This document shows positions 48,575-61,200 of a stretch of 64,000 nt of DNA, piece after piece. The stretch covers positions 52,125,738-52,189,737 of the forward strand of contig NC_052612.1 of NCBI RefSeq assembly GCF_016545825.1, read 5' to 3'. The DNA comes from Eucalyptus grandis (taxonomy: Eukaryota; Streptophyta; Magnoliopsida; Myrtales; Myrtaceae). The notes beneath the pieces were generated by a model, which ran no database searches, was not told the origin of the DNA, and saw nothing but the letters and a program-made list of their open reading frames with translations. A program made the translations under genes and the position numbers. Positions within the stretch are counted from its first letter, which is position 1, and every line of letters begins with the position of its first letter.

Positions 48575-51474
48575 CTATGGAATCAACACGACCGACCCGG
48601 ATGTCTTCCTGCCTTCAAGATCAGCATGTGCCTTCGCTGCTTCGGACAGTGGGTATGTGTGATTCACGCGAACCTTTAAGACACCTGAGGCAACGCTGGC
48701 AAAAACCTCTCCAGCAGCTCCCAGCAACTCGTCCCGAGTGATGGTGTACTGCATGAGGCTAGGCCTAGTCAAAAAGAGGGACTTTGGCGCAAGAGCCGAC
48801 AATGGGACTGGATCTGGGGTTCCTGAGGACTGCCCAAAGCTCACCATGTAGCCCCTAATCTTCAAGCATTCCAAGGATCCCTGCATGATCGGCAAGTCTC
48901 ATGAGACTTTTTAGAACATATACGAAAGAAACTCTCGGCTTTACGGTTCAGAACCTCATTTGTACTCCAAAGCGATCTTATAGACAAAGCATCAGATCAA
49001 GCCACTTTGACAAAAACCACATGCAGCGTGTTTACTAATAATTATCTGCTTAAGCCTGGTTACATCAGACAGATTATTCCAACAATTGCTAATTGTTGAT
49101 CGATTAGACTTTCGAACGATAACTAAATTCCTAAAGCATACTGCAATGTGATGCTCGAAAGAGACAGAATCCCACGCTCAAACACCAAAAGCAACTCTTC
49201 TCAAGATTTTGACCAATCTCAGAGAAGTGATGACAAGAGGAGGAAAGCATTTTATTCTACCATAAATCACAATAGAGTGCAGACCAACAGGAAGAGACAT
49301 TAAACTGAATTACCTGAAACGTGTCCTTTCCTACTGAGTCATAGACAACATCAACCCCATTGCCTGACGTAATCTCCTTAACATGAGAAACAAAATCCTC
49401 TTCTGTGTAGAGAATAACATGATGACAACCATCATCCTTAGCTTGAGCTGCCTTTTCTTTAGTTGAGACAGTACCAATGACAGTTGCCCCAAGGGCATTA
49501 GCCCATTGGCACAATAGTGATCCAACTCCACCAGCTGCAGCATGGACTAGGATTGTGTGTCCTTTCTCGACCTAAACACAAAGTAAATAGTCAAGCCTTA
49601 AAAGGGGAGAGTGTAAGGCTGCTTTTATTCCAACACTTGAGAAAAAAATGATAGAGGAAAAAATGATGCAAAATCATCTACTGTATGTATGTAGGTAACA
49701 CCTTAAAAGCAAAGCATTGCCAATTACTTCATCTGTTGTCCAACACATATATCCATAACAAATCTTAATGTTCTTGCACATACAAACGCTGTAAGAGGAG
49801 TATAAAGCCAACCTTAAAGCAGCGGTGGAGGAGAAATTGAGCCGTCATGCCTTTTGCCATGACTGATGCTGCAATAAGTGGATCAATAGAAGGAGGAACG
49901 GGCACAACTTTACTTGCTGGGAGAATTTGCTCTTCAGCATATGAGCCCATTGGACCGCCAGCATAGGCTACGATATCTCCAACTTTCCTTCCAGTTGGTC
50001 CAGGTCCCACAGCTACTACCTCACCAACAGCCTCCACGCCTGTGACAGATGGATATCATCCACTAGTGTATAATTTACTCAACATGCTACCCCATCATCA
50101 GCAAGATGAATCCATTATCAACACTTCATAAAGTATGAACGAGTTTGTATAGCTCCACAAAGACACCTTTACCATTGCAAACATTGCACAAGTTGACAAA
50201 TGTTTTGGTGGATCAATTATCTATTCAAGCATGATCTTGAGAGTAGACGTGATATTTCTCAGTTAATATAGTCAGCTGACAGGTGGAAAAACTTGAGTTA
50301 CGATAGTTCAATCTATAAAGAAAGGACAATCGAAAGGAGGCATGAGTGGGACTTTTTCGACACAGTACAAGCACAGAATCTGATTTTGGGAACAAAAAGA
50401 TCGGAAAGTCATAAAACTGAAACAAGAGCAAGGGCTGACTCCTCAATTCTCAATTCCCACCTTCCTCCAGTATATCACTGGCAGTCCCTCATGAGGGCGG
50501 CACGCACTAGTTAACAATTACAGAATACTGCAAACGGACAACTCTAATTTGTCTCATATATGTCCAGTACTTCAACAAATCAAGTTTGGAACTCACGTAA
50601 CCATGCAACTGCAGACAAACCCAGCTATAAAAGAGAGAGCGAGCAGAAGTCATGACTCGTGAGCTATCACTTCCCCTTAATGAGAAAACACAAAAGAGCA
50701 ACATGGACACTGCAATGTTGGCATGGATGATAAAAAACGAGCATGCATTGACTTGAAAACAGATCAAAGGATACAAATATTCCTTTAAAACCAAAGGGCA
50801 TTCTCCGAGTATTTTCACGTTGTCAACAGTGACTTGGACAAATATTATGAATTAAGTCCAAGCCACAATAAGTAAGATCATGCCCGACGCATTAAGTCCA
50901 TCTAATTCCGACAGGGGAAACAGGAAACAAACCTGGTGTGAAGGGCATGGTGGGTGCCTTGTATACCCCTTTACGGAAATAAACATCGATGAAGTTGATC
51001 CCGATGGCTTTGTTCTTCACGCGAATCTCTCCCTCCTTGGGTTCACCCATTTCCACATCCTCCCATTTTAAGACCTACCACAATTGCATAACGCCCATCA
51101 AAAGATGCACCTTTAGCAACATTCAGATGAGGGCGTACGGATGCACAATTTTACAAGGAAATTGCCATTAAATTCTCGGGTTTTTATTTCAAGAAATTAC
51201 TCGACCCAATACATTCATCGTTCTCAGTGTCAATTCCAGTGCCTATAGCAGAGCTAAGTACATCACCAACAAACCCATCACCCAATCAAAGTCAAGATTG
51301 TAACTTTGGACTGCTTCAAACTAAAGTTCAAAAAAGCCAATTTTAAGACTTTGAGAGAGCCTCACGAACTCAAACGACGGGATGACAAACAGAGACTTTC
51401 AATAGTCAACACTCGGGGTAGTCAACACGAATACCCATTTTCTATCCTACAAAGCACAGGCAGAGGGAGGGAGG

Positions 51475-51505
<31 letters not shown>

Positions 51506-51561
51506 GAAAGGCGAGAGACCTCAGGTCCACCGAGCTCATGAACCCTGAGAGCTTTCACCAT
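48575..51561 (-). CDS. Zeta-crystallin-like NADPH:quinone oxidoreductase, copy A (no transit peptide), 5 exons
   Basis: Coding exons are 51561-51520, 51074-50933, 50039-49813, 49571-49314 and 48880-48575. Introns are GT-AG and phases join, giving 324 residues. It is a medium-chain dehydrogenase/reductase of the quinone oxidoreductase type. It has an N-terminal GroES-like part ([20 protein letters not shown]), a nucleotide-binding [32 protein letters not shown] and a C-terminal [10 protein letters not shown]. No zinc-site cysteines are evident. The family reduces quinones or reactive enones with NADPH. It is close to Arabidopsis At5g61510 as I recall it, which has an extra N-terminal extension. 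Here [11 protein letters not shown] follows the first in-frame ATG, because the extension is cut off by a frameshift and a transposon at 51753-52458. The core looks intact, so a cytosolic enzyme is the simplest prediction. Confidence 0.88.
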
Positions 51562-52545
51562 TTCGGAGGACGCTGAAGCGGTGGCAACCGCTCTCACCGA
51601 TGATCTGCTTTGAGCCGAGGGAGAGATGGAGAGCGACGGAAAGCGGACGGCTCTGCTCCTGCCAACGTTGTTGGTCGGATCGTGTTGCGGTCGCTGAAGG
51701 AGAGTGGATCGAAGAAACTGGCGAGGAAGCAGACGAGACTGGGGTGAAACGAGGTTGCGTTTAACGGTTCGGATAAAATTTGGAATTGATTTATCCTATC
51801 CTCGTTTGGTAATAGGATAAAGGTGAAAATATATCGAATAAAATTATCCCATAAAAAAGATGAGATAAAAGTGAATATAATTTATAATGTTCACAGTAGA
51901 ACAATTATTTTTATCGAATAACAAACTTATTAAAATTATATTTCAATATAAATAATATTTATATATAAATTTAATAAATTAAAAATTAAAGATACAAATT
52001 TATTTTTTAATTTACATATTTAACTTTAATTCTATCTTATAATAAAAATTCAATCTATAAATTATATATTTATATTTATTATGTATTTTAGGTATTTTTG
52101 TATGTTATTACAATTTACTATTTGATAAAATTTTATTAAAGAATGATGAAAGGGGAAAAAAGAAATAATAAAGAAAATAATTTAAAAAAGAGGAAAAATA
52201 AATTAAAAATAAATTAAAAATAAATTAATGAATAGTGTTATGAGAGATTTTCACCATTTTCATTTATAAACATTTAGGTTCATTTACAATGATATGCCGT
52301 TTATATTTAAAAAAATATATATGATATGATATTAATATATTCGACTTTAATACTGTGATTCACCAAACAATAGATATGATATAGAAAAATTCAAGGATTT
52401 CATATCTTATCTTATCCAGTTTTATTTTGATTAGAAATCCAAACGACCAAACGTAGCTTGAAAGCATAGGGAGATGATTCTACAAGTGTCCTACTCGCAA
52501 GCCGAGAAGCTACTGGACATGCCCATTGACCACTAGCTCCTCCAT
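51562..52545 (-). pseudogene. Broken transit-peptide segment of quinone oxidoreductase copy A
   Basis: Directly upstream of the copy A ATG the frame still reads [13 protein letters not shown] and further residues matching copy B, but no start codon remains. At 51752 it enters a transposon and soon meets a TAG. Beyond the transposon (52459-52545) the original start (MGMSSSF) is present. It has lost one base in the TTC.CCC region and runs into TAG within a few codons. Thus the presequence is split and frameshifted. Confidence 0.75.
51753..52458. mobile_element. PIF/Harbinger-like MITE inserted in the transit-peptide exon of copy A
   Basis: The left end GGTTGCGTTTAACGGTTCGGAT and the inverted right end AGCTACGTTTGGTCGTTTGGAT match at most positions. 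Flanking triplets are CGA (51750-51752) and TGA (52459-52461). Copy B has continuous sequence at the equivalent point (about 62200), so this is an insertion. The GGTTGCGTTT tip matches the element at 55047. The inside is AT-rich and non-coding. Confidence 0.75.
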
Positions 52546-54010
52546 CCCGGTTAAGTCAAACGCCTTATAAACCATGGCACCTTGCATTTGAGGGTGGTAT
52601 ATAAAATGAAAAATTATTTCATGAAATATCAAAGATCTTGAAAATTATTTTCTAATAATTAGCATTTACGACCCTTTTTTCATCGTTAATGAAAATATTT
52701 AGATATATATTATTATTCGTAATAAAAATGTTTTCCTTAATTAATTTGTTTAAGTGATATATGCAATTATCTCGGGAAAATATTTTAAATCATTGATTTT
52801 CTATGAAAAAATGCACTATGAATATATTTACATATATGACTAATAGATTTGTAATTGAGTCTAGTAATTTAAGTATTTCATATCAAGCATTGCTCTGTAC
52901 TATCGGAAGACAAATTTTTGCTAGAATTGCTATACTTTGGTGTTTAAGTTTAACTAAATGAGAAAATTTTAATTTATGGATAATAAATTTGATTCACGTG
53001 TGAGCATTCTCCTCCAAATATACTGGTTGTGTAGAAATAGATGTGTTCTTTCGTTAGTTTTCGTAACACTGAGAAGGTATAGTTTTAAGTGTGTGCTACA
53101 TTTCTTATTTGTACCTTACTTGATGGTAACGATTTGAAATGAAACCTACCAATGACAAATCGAAGAATTGGTTTGGTTCGAGCTAGGGTTAAAGTCTTTT
53201 TCCAAACTGGTCAATTCTATTTTTGATGAACTTAGCATCAAATTGAATACATGAACGTGGACTGTGAATGAATGGACGATCATTGGTCGGGCTTGAGTCG
53301 GGTAGGGCCCAATATGTTATCCAAGAAAAATTGTACAACACTTTTGTGGCACGGTCAAGCTTAGCTTCACGACTAAACCCTTGAGCAAGCCTATCCAAAT
53401 TGCTATTGGACATGTTGGGCTCGACGCAAGCCTAAAGAAGCCTACTGAGTAGCTCAACTCGGGATCATGTCTATATGGATGATCAATGAAAGTGAAAGCT
53501 AGATTTGCACCAACATAAGAAAAACAGTAACTTATGCCGGCATGGAATGCATAAAACATTTCTCCTTATACCTTTGCTTCAGAATTTGAAGATGAAAAAA
53601 TAAATGCTCTCAATTGCAAATGATATATTGGGAAATCATAGATGATTTTATACATCAATTTGAGTGTTGAAATAGGTTTCAAATGTTTCATGCTAAAAGT
53701 TATGAACCTCAAAATATGTTTATAAAAAAATAAAAACAAAAACCATTGTAAACAAGATTGAGCAAACGAACATTTAAAGTTGCATAATTATATCTAATTA
53801 ACTTAGGCATATTCACCTTCTCAGGGGAGATGGGGTGGAGACGCGTAAGTTTCTGAGTGGGTTTCGACTCACACGCCCGCAATAAGTAAGGCAAAAAACG
53901 AGTGAGTGTAGAGTTGACAAAAAAAAAAAAAAAAAGGCATATTCAAATGGGTAATGTTTTTCTTTGACCTTACTGTAAACGACATCGATTTATGGATTAT
54001 AACATGTGGA
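52459..54010. repeat. Duplication block A, upstream part
   Basis: Parallel to 62200-64000 and 36236-37740. Shared tracts include 'ATTGCTATACTTTGG', 'TCCAAATTGCTATTGGACA', 'TGCCGGCATGGAATGC' and CACCACCCTCAT. It contains the SINE at 53816-53934. No coding sequence. Confidence 0.8.
53816..53934 (+). mobile_element. Short SINE with 11-bp target duplication, absent from the paralogous block
   Basis: The insert has a B-box-like GGGTTTCGACTC and ends in about 17 A residues. AGGCATATTCA flanks it on both sides (53805-53815 and 53935-53945). In block B the matching site (near 63909) reads straight through as AGGCATATTTAAATGGG. A 119-bp A-tailed insert with a target duplication and an empty paralogous site is a retroposon. 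Confidence 0.85.
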
Positions 54011-54793
54011 CACCACCCTCATATGAAATTAAAGAAATATAAATTTGGATTATGTTTATGGTTGTGACTTGCCAATCAAGAGGGTGTGTAGAAAGTTTTC
54101 TCTAATTGCTCTAATCAAATAGAAGAAATTCCAAACCCCATGTGACAGATAACATAAAATACCTAACCTAACTTTATAAAAGTATAATAGTGCATGAAAC
54201 TCACAACTTTTAGGGTCCATGCAGGACTTTTGGACTAGCAGGGAAAATAAAAAAGATATGGTCTTGTTTCCCATCCATCTTTGCAGTTTTCATATTGCTC
54301 AAGCTTCATAACGCTCGTCGAATAATTAAATACTAAATTATATTTTTGTCTAACAACTTAAATTTTTAGAACAGCTGACAGTAATTTTAGAAAATTTCAC
54401 ACGATATTAAAGTTGAAGGTCTCGAATTCAAATATTTTTAAATTTCATTTATCTTCCCAATTAAATATCTTATCTCATAGCCCTCATGCAATGAGAAGAG
54501 ACTTTTCTTTCTTTGGCCAAGACATATACTGAAAGATCACCTCAATGCCTGAGGGATACTTCTGCGCATGCGCACGCATGATTAAAAAGCATCCTTTGGA
54601 AATTTCGTATGGAAACAAAGTCACCACTTCGATATTCAATCTTGACCCCATTCATGTCTCAATCTCCACATATATGCTACGTGATGTTAGTTTGAATATT
54701 TTACGGAGTGGCCCGGTCCCTATCTCGCTCATCACCACAAGGCAAGACAGCCTCTCTCTCTCTCTCTCTTTGTGAGGAAGTTTGAACAAGGCC
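54011..54793. other. Upstream region of the hexose-transporter-like exon
   Basis: It holds a degraded relative (about 54325-54495) of the dispersed repeat at 24405-24690, and a CT microsatellite at about 54752-54770 just before the coding start. CT runs near plant transcription starts are common, but no TATA box is obvious. Confidence 0.45.
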
Positions 54794-54926
54794 ATGTCAA
54801 TGGGATTTGCAGTAACGAATGCTGCGGAAGGGAACTACAACGGCAATATAACTTGGTTTGTCATACTGTCATGTCAGATGGCAGCCATGGGAGGTGTCAT
54901 ATTTGGCTATGACATTGGAATTTCAG
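54794..54926 (+). pseudogene. Orphan first exon of an STP-type hexose/H+ symporter
   Basis: The ATG at 54794 opens 44 codons (MSMGFAVTNAAEGNYNGNIT, then WFVILSCQMAAMGGVIFGYD and IGIS). They match the N-terminus and first membrane helix of plant sugar transport proteins (STP family). The exon ends in phase 1 at a GT donor (54927), the usual place of STP intron 1. The rest of the roughly 500-residue transporter (starting GVTSMD-like) is not found in the following 9 kb, which holds transposons and then another gene. It is therefore a truncated gene. A very long intron running past the window cannot be excluded but is unlikely. Confidence 0.7.
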
Positions 54927-55046
54927 GTCTGTCCCACCTTTTCTTGCCATTTTTTGAATGCTTCTCATGTAGGAAAATAAATTAGAAATATTTTCCATTG
55001 TTTGATATGAGAAATATGATTAAATTTTACTCAATGACTACTTTTA

Positions 55047-56028
55047 GGTTGCGTTTGGGAACTGCTTTCCTAAGGGCCTTTGGGGGCTAAAGGCCTTTGG
55101 GCCAAGGAGAGAGTGTTTGGGAAGATTTTTTACTTGCTTTTGGGGGAGGCTTGCCTTCCCAACGTTGAATGCCCAAGGCAGCCCTCAGGCTACAGGCTGC
55201 CTTGGGCATTCAGCCTTCTCGAAAGGCTGATGAAGAGTTAAGACAAAAAAGTTTCTTCCATAAATGTCTTCGCTAACATTTCGTTTTTCCGATTTTATCC
55301 TCGTAACTATTCTCCTTCTTCTTCGTTGAGGTTGGCCGGCGAAGTTGCGCCGAGCCGTGAGGGGCCGGTGACGAGCTAGACAGAGGCGGCAAGAGGCCGG
55401 TGTGTTATGGCGACCGTTGGCCGGTCGTGTGACCTCGGTGACCCCGCAAGCAAGTCGCGTCGCCGCAACCCCTAGCAACCACCCACATTTGGGTCACGCA
55501 AGGTCGCACGACCGCTGCAATCCCGGCGACATTGCAACCCTCGGCAGATCGGGTCACCGGAGGTCTCCGCGACCCACATCTGAGCCGTGCGACCTCCGGT
55601 GACCCAAATCGCGCGTAGATCTGGGTCCCCGGAGGTCGCCGCGACCCAGATCTGGGGCCGCGCGACCTCGCGACCCAAATCGAGCGGTGGGATCGTGCAA
55701 CCGGTCGCAATGATCCGATCGCGATCGAGGTCGCCGTAACCGATCGAGCGGCCCGGCGACCTCGGACTCGCCTACCCCACACCGAACCCGCCGAACCGCT
55801 TGCCCCTTGCCGGTAACCAGCCAATTTTCTTCTTTTTTTTTTCCTTTTCTTTAATGACAAAAGTCTTTTGCACTGATTAATTTGTCCAAACACTATTTTG
55901 CTCAAATATACTTTGGACTTTTATAAATACGATTTACCAAACACAATTTGCATTCCCAAAACCCATTTAGCTCAAAGGTCTTTACATTTTCTTAAGGAAT
56001 TTCCCCAAAAGTCTTCCCAAATGCACCA
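55047..56028. mobile_element. PIF/Harbinger-like element with TTA target duplication and GC core
   Basis: The left end GGTTGCGTTTGGGAA pairs with the inverted right end TGGTGCATTTGGGAA. TTA flanks both sides (55044-55046 and 56029-56031). A GC-rich core (about 55330-55815) contains many GATCGAGCGG, GGTCGCCG and GACCCAGAT words and gives spurious frames on both strands. No transposase was found. It lies in what was intron 1 of the truncated hexose transporter. Confidence 0.7.
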
Positions 56029-56031
56029 TTA

Positions 56032-56406
56032 ATATATATTATTTATTTTTTAAAAATCGAATTTATAATTATTTTTTATTTTTTAAAAATCCAAATTTTA
56101 ATTATTTTTTAAATTTTTTTTATAAAAATATAATTTTAAATTATGTTTTTCTTTTCTCTTCTCTCTTTTTTTCTTTTTGCTTCTTCTTCGCTAGTTGTCG
56201 GCCACAACAACAGCCGGTGACTAGCCACCGATGAACTTGAGACTTGTTAGACATTGACAAGGCTCGAGCCTCATTGATTTGGTGAGCTCGAGTCTCGCTA
56301 GATGTTGGTGAGCTTGAGTCTCCCTAGTTGTCGGCAACATTGAGCTCTCATTGAGCTTGGTTCTCGCCTAGCTAGTTGCTAGGAAGATGGAAGAAGAAAG
56401 GAAAAA

Positions 56407-56437
<31 letters not shown>

Positions 56438-56640
56438 TTGATTTTTATTAAAAAATAATTTTGTAAGACTAAATAGGAAAAGGGAAAGTGTGAGCCTTAG
56501 GTTGAAAATAGGTTCTAAGTAACTCATTTATTTTAAGCTTTCAATTTTTAAATCCATTTAAATAGTCTTTTTAAGATGTAAGTCACCTATATATAATATA
56601 TTTATGTTTTAAATAAATCATATATGGGTTTAAGATTTAT
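56032..56640. mobile_element. Decayed relative of the hAT element at 23190-24277
   Basis: Same order of parts: 'TTTTAAAAATCGAATTTATA' and ATTATTTTTTATTTTTTAAA, a pyrimidine tract ending CTTCTTCTTC, and a core with CTCGAGCC and GAGCTCGAGTCTCGC. Then come a purine tract with a 29-bp A-run (about 56401-56429), AAATAGGTT and degenerate ATGGGTTT ends. Core GC is partly lost, as expected of an older copy. The left terminus is missing next to the Harbinger-like element. Confidence 0.55.
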
Positions 56641-56699
56641 TTGGACAGATTTAGTTTGCATATAACAAGGACAACCGTTTAAGAACATGGGTGCGAAGC

Positions 56700-58277
56700 T
56701 TGTGAAGATATAGGTTTTGAGATGATGTGTCTGGAAGTATCCATCCTTCGCGTTTCCCAAAAACAGAAAACCATAGAACCGATTAAAGAAACAGAACATT
56801 CTTGACTTGAACCCCCACACACATCAGCAGATACTGTTACGTTAGGTGAAGCATTATAATAAGAGAGTCAAAGCATAAGATAATACGATTTCTAAGGGGC
56901 GGTTTAAGGAATCGCCGCATTGTTAATTTCTAACACCGAGAATTAAAGCAGATAGAGAGATCATACAATATAATCCTTGTTAAGAAAATCAGGAACTCAA
57001 TTAAAGAAAGAAAGCATGCTCTTTTTAAGCACACTGGTCAATAGGGAGGCGACACGTATGCCAGGGTCCACAAAAGAATGCAAAGCTCCTTCTTTATATT
57101 TTTATTTTATTTTCTTCTTTTGGGACTAAGATTTGAAAATGGAAATATTTTCATGTAGGATGAGGTAGCAAGTTACTTTACGTCCTATGCTACAAAGCGT
57201 CCCCATCTTCAATTCAAATCACTAGCAAGCATTTTCTCACTGCTACTTTTATAGCCTCCACATGATTGTTCGTGCCTTTGCTGGATTGAGAAGAATATAA
57301 TTAAATTTGATTAAGGGAGCCAATTCAAGATATTGTCTCCCTAAAAAGAAAATAAAAAATTCTACTTGGAGTTCAACCATTCAAGTCAATTGAATCTAAG
57401 ATATAGAGCTGAAGTCGGAAGAGGAAGAATGTTCACTTATATGTAGCAAGCAGCATTGCATGACTGTGCCATACGACACATATTCAACCAATTTGTATTG
57501 GTTTGGTGACATGGCATTCTCAAATTTCTGTCATTTATTAAACTTAAATTTAAAAATAAATAAAAATAAATGTATCTTCAGATGTACTTGTAAATGTATT
57601 AGAACAATAAAGTGAATGACGTTCATGATAAAATATCTTGAAATAAATTTTTTTTTTTTTTTTGGGACCAAAAATGAATGATGATCAGAGCTGCTTCCCC
57701 AACCACTTCCCCCCCAAAAAAAAAAAAAAAAAAAAACAAATGCCCAAGAGAATTTATGTGGAGCTAACAAACCTTGCAAATTATTTGATTGAAATTTTAC
57801 GGTTCTTTCATCCACAGTATGCAATTTTTGTTCTATATTATTCTTTTATTCTAGCAAAACGATTCGGTCAATTTTAATAAATGGGTAATTTCTCGAACGT
57901 GTACATAATTTCACGTGAGTAATTTTCTTTTTTCAAATATTAAGCAATTTCCCACATGTTCAGATTTGATACTTTCGTCCATGCGTAACAACGGAAATAC
58001 ATGTTTCCAACATCAACAGCGACAAAAAGGGAGGACCAACTTCAGAAATATTCACAAAGTTCATCCCTGGCAAGCAGAACACACATCTTTTGTTTTATTA
58101 TATAGGAATGTTTAGAAGCCGCTAATCACACCTGTTCCAGGGAAGGAAGGAGACCTTGCTAATCATCTGAAGAGAAACATCCCGGCATAGAAAACTTATT
58201 TATGAGGGTCTCGAGCCTCAGCACTCCAAGTAGCCTCGATAGACATGAACACAGAGGACTTAACTGCTTTGCCTTCC
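56700..58277. repeat. Duplication block B, downstream flank of quinone oxidoreductase copy B
   Basis: It parallels 39830-42290 and 45967-48574 of block A without the LTR-type and hAT/SINE insertions. It contains a partial module M (57050-57340) and the CCATA empty site at 57469-57473. A- and T-runs lie near 57649-57663 and 57718-57736. No coding sequence. Confidence 0.75.
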
Positions 58278-61200
58278 CTACGGAATCAACACGACTGACC
58301 CAGATGTCTTCCGGCTTTCAAGATCGGCATGTGCCTTCGCCGCTTCGGACAGTGGGTATCTGTGATTCACGCGAACCTTTAAAACACCCGAGGCCACACT
58401 GGCAAATACCTCTCCAGCAGCTTCCAGCAACTCGTCCCGACTGCTGGTGTAAAGCATGACGCTGGGCCTTGCCAAAAAGAGGGACTTTGGCGCAAGAGCC
58501 GACAATGGGACTGGATCTGGGTTTCCCGAGGACTGCCCAAAGCTCACCATGTAGCCCCTAATCTTCAAGCATTCCAAGGATCCCTGCACGATCGATAAGT
58601 CTCGCGAGACTTTTTAGAACATATACGAAAATAACACTTTGGCTTTACAGTTCAGAACCTTCTTTGTACTCCGAAGAGATCTTATAGAGAAAGCATCAGA
58701 TCAAGCCACTTTGGCAAAAACCACATGCAGCACGTTTACTAGTAATTGTCGCTTAAAGACAGATTCTTCCAACAATTGCTAAAGGTTGATGGATTAGACT
58801 TCTGAACGATAACTAAATTCCTAAAGCATGCTGCAATGCAATGCTTGAAAGAGACAGAACCCCACGCTCAACCGCTAAAAGGGGACTCTTCTCAAGATTT
58901 TGACCAATCTCAGAGAAGTGATGACAAGAAGAGGAAAACATTTTCTATTCTACCATAAATCACGATAGAGTGCAAACCAACAGGAAGTGCGACATTTAAC
59001 TGAATTACCTGAAATGTGTCCTTTCCTACTGAGTCATAGACAACATCAACCCCATTTCCTGACGTAATCTCCTTAACACGAGAAACAAAATCCTCTTCCG
59101 TGTAGATAATAACATGATGACAACCATCATCCTTAGCTTGAGCTGCCTTTTCTTTAGTTGAGACAGTACCAATGACAGTTGCCCCGAGGGCATTAGCCCA
59201 TTGGCACAATAGGGATCCAACTCCACCAGCTGCAGCATGGACTAGGATTTTGTGTCCATTCTCGACCTTAATACAAAGTAAATAGTCAAGCCTTAAATGG
59301 GGAGAGTGTAAGGCTGCTTTATTCTAACACTTCCATGAAAAAAATGATACAAAATCATCTTCTTTATGTATGTAGTAACACCTTAAAAGCAAAGCATCGC
59401 CATTTACTTCATCTCTTGGCCCATATATATATATATATCAAATCTTAATGTTCTTGCACATACAAACGCTTTAAGAGGAGTATAAAGCCAACCTTAAAGC
59501 AGCGGCGCAGGAGTGTTCGAGCTGTCATGCCCTTCAGCATGACTGATGCTGCAATAACCGGATCAATAGAAGGAGGGACGGGCACAACTTTACTTGCTGG
59601 GAGAATTTGTTCTTCAGCATATGAGCCAATTGCACCGCCAGCATAGGCTACAATATCTCCAACTTTCCTTCCAGTTAGTCCAGGTCCCACAGCTACTACC
59701 TCACCAACAGCCTCCATGCCTGCGACAGATGGATATCATCCCTAATGTATAATCCACTCAACATGCTACCCCATCATCAGCAAGATGAATCCATTATCAA
59801 CACTTAATAAAGTGTGAATGAGTTTGTATAGCTCCACAAAGACACCATTACCATTGCAGAGATTGCACGAGATGACAAATGTTTCGGTGGATCAATTGTC
59901 TATTCAAGCATGATCTCTGGAGTAGACTTGACTCCAGAACCATTAGTTAACAATTACAGAATACTGCTTAATCATACATGCTACAATGACATCTCAAACA
60001 GATAACTCTAACTCGTCTCATATATGTCAAATACTTCAACAAATCAAGTTCGGAACTCATGTAACCATGGAACTGCAGATAAACCCAGCTATATAAGAGA
60101 GAGTGAGCAGAAGTCATGACTCGTGAGCTATCACTTCCCCTTAATGAGAAAACATAAAAGAGCAAGAGGGAGACTGCAATGTCGCCATGGATGATTAAAC
60201 GCGAGCATGCATTGACTTGAAAACGGATCAAAGGATACAGATATTCATTTGAAACCAAAGGACATTCTCCAACCCTTTTCAAGTTGTCAAAAGTGACTTG
60301 AACGAATATTATAATCAAATCCAAGCCACAATAACTTATATCATGCTTGACGCATTAAGTCCATCTAATTCTGACAGGGGAAACAGGAAACAAACCTGGT
60401 GTGAAGGGCATGGTGGGTGCCTTGAATACCCCTTTACGGAAAATTACATCGATGAAGTTGATCCCGACGGCCTTGTTCTTCACGCGAATCTCTCCCTCCT
60501 TGGGTTCACCTATTTCCACATCCTCCCACTTTAAGACCTACCACAATTGCATAACGCCCACCAAAAGATGCACCTTTAGCAACAATCAGATGAGGGCATA
60601 CGGCTGCGCAATTTTACAAGGAAATTCTCGGATCTTGATTTCGAGAAAATACCGACCCAATACATTCATCGTACTCGATGTGAATTCCAGTGCCTACTGA
60701 GAGCTAAGTACAACACCAACTAACCCATCACCCGATCAAAGCCAAGATTGTAACTTTGGACTGCTCCAAATTCAAGTTCACTAAAATATAAGAGAAAAAG
60801 CCAATTTTACGGCTCCGTTCGTTTCATGGAAAATAAATTCCTCGGAGAAAATGTTTTTCATAAAAGGAAAATTTTTTTCTAAATTAGGGGAAAATGTTTT
60901 CCACTTTTGAAAAGTCTTCTGAAAAGTTGAAAATAATTTTCTCTCTTGATCTCTCTTATCTCACACCTTTACAAATCCTCACTTCCTTGTCTCCTTTCTT
61001 CTTATTGTTTTCTTTTTTTATTTGAATTATTTTTTAATTTTCTTTTTTCTTTTTTAATTAGAATTATTTTTAATTTCCTTTTCCTTTTCTTTTCTTTGTT
61101 TCCCATCTTCTTCTTTATTGGCCAGTCGTCGGTCGTTGCCAAGCAAACCTCGAACTTGTTAATCTCAAGCTCACGCTCTGCACTCTTGCTATCATTTTCT

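Noticed and set aside
55185..55905. Minus-strand frames with repeated ARFGSPEVAR / ATSGDPD-like units
   Set aside because: They are the translated repeats of the Harbinger-like element's GC core, not a repeat protein gene.
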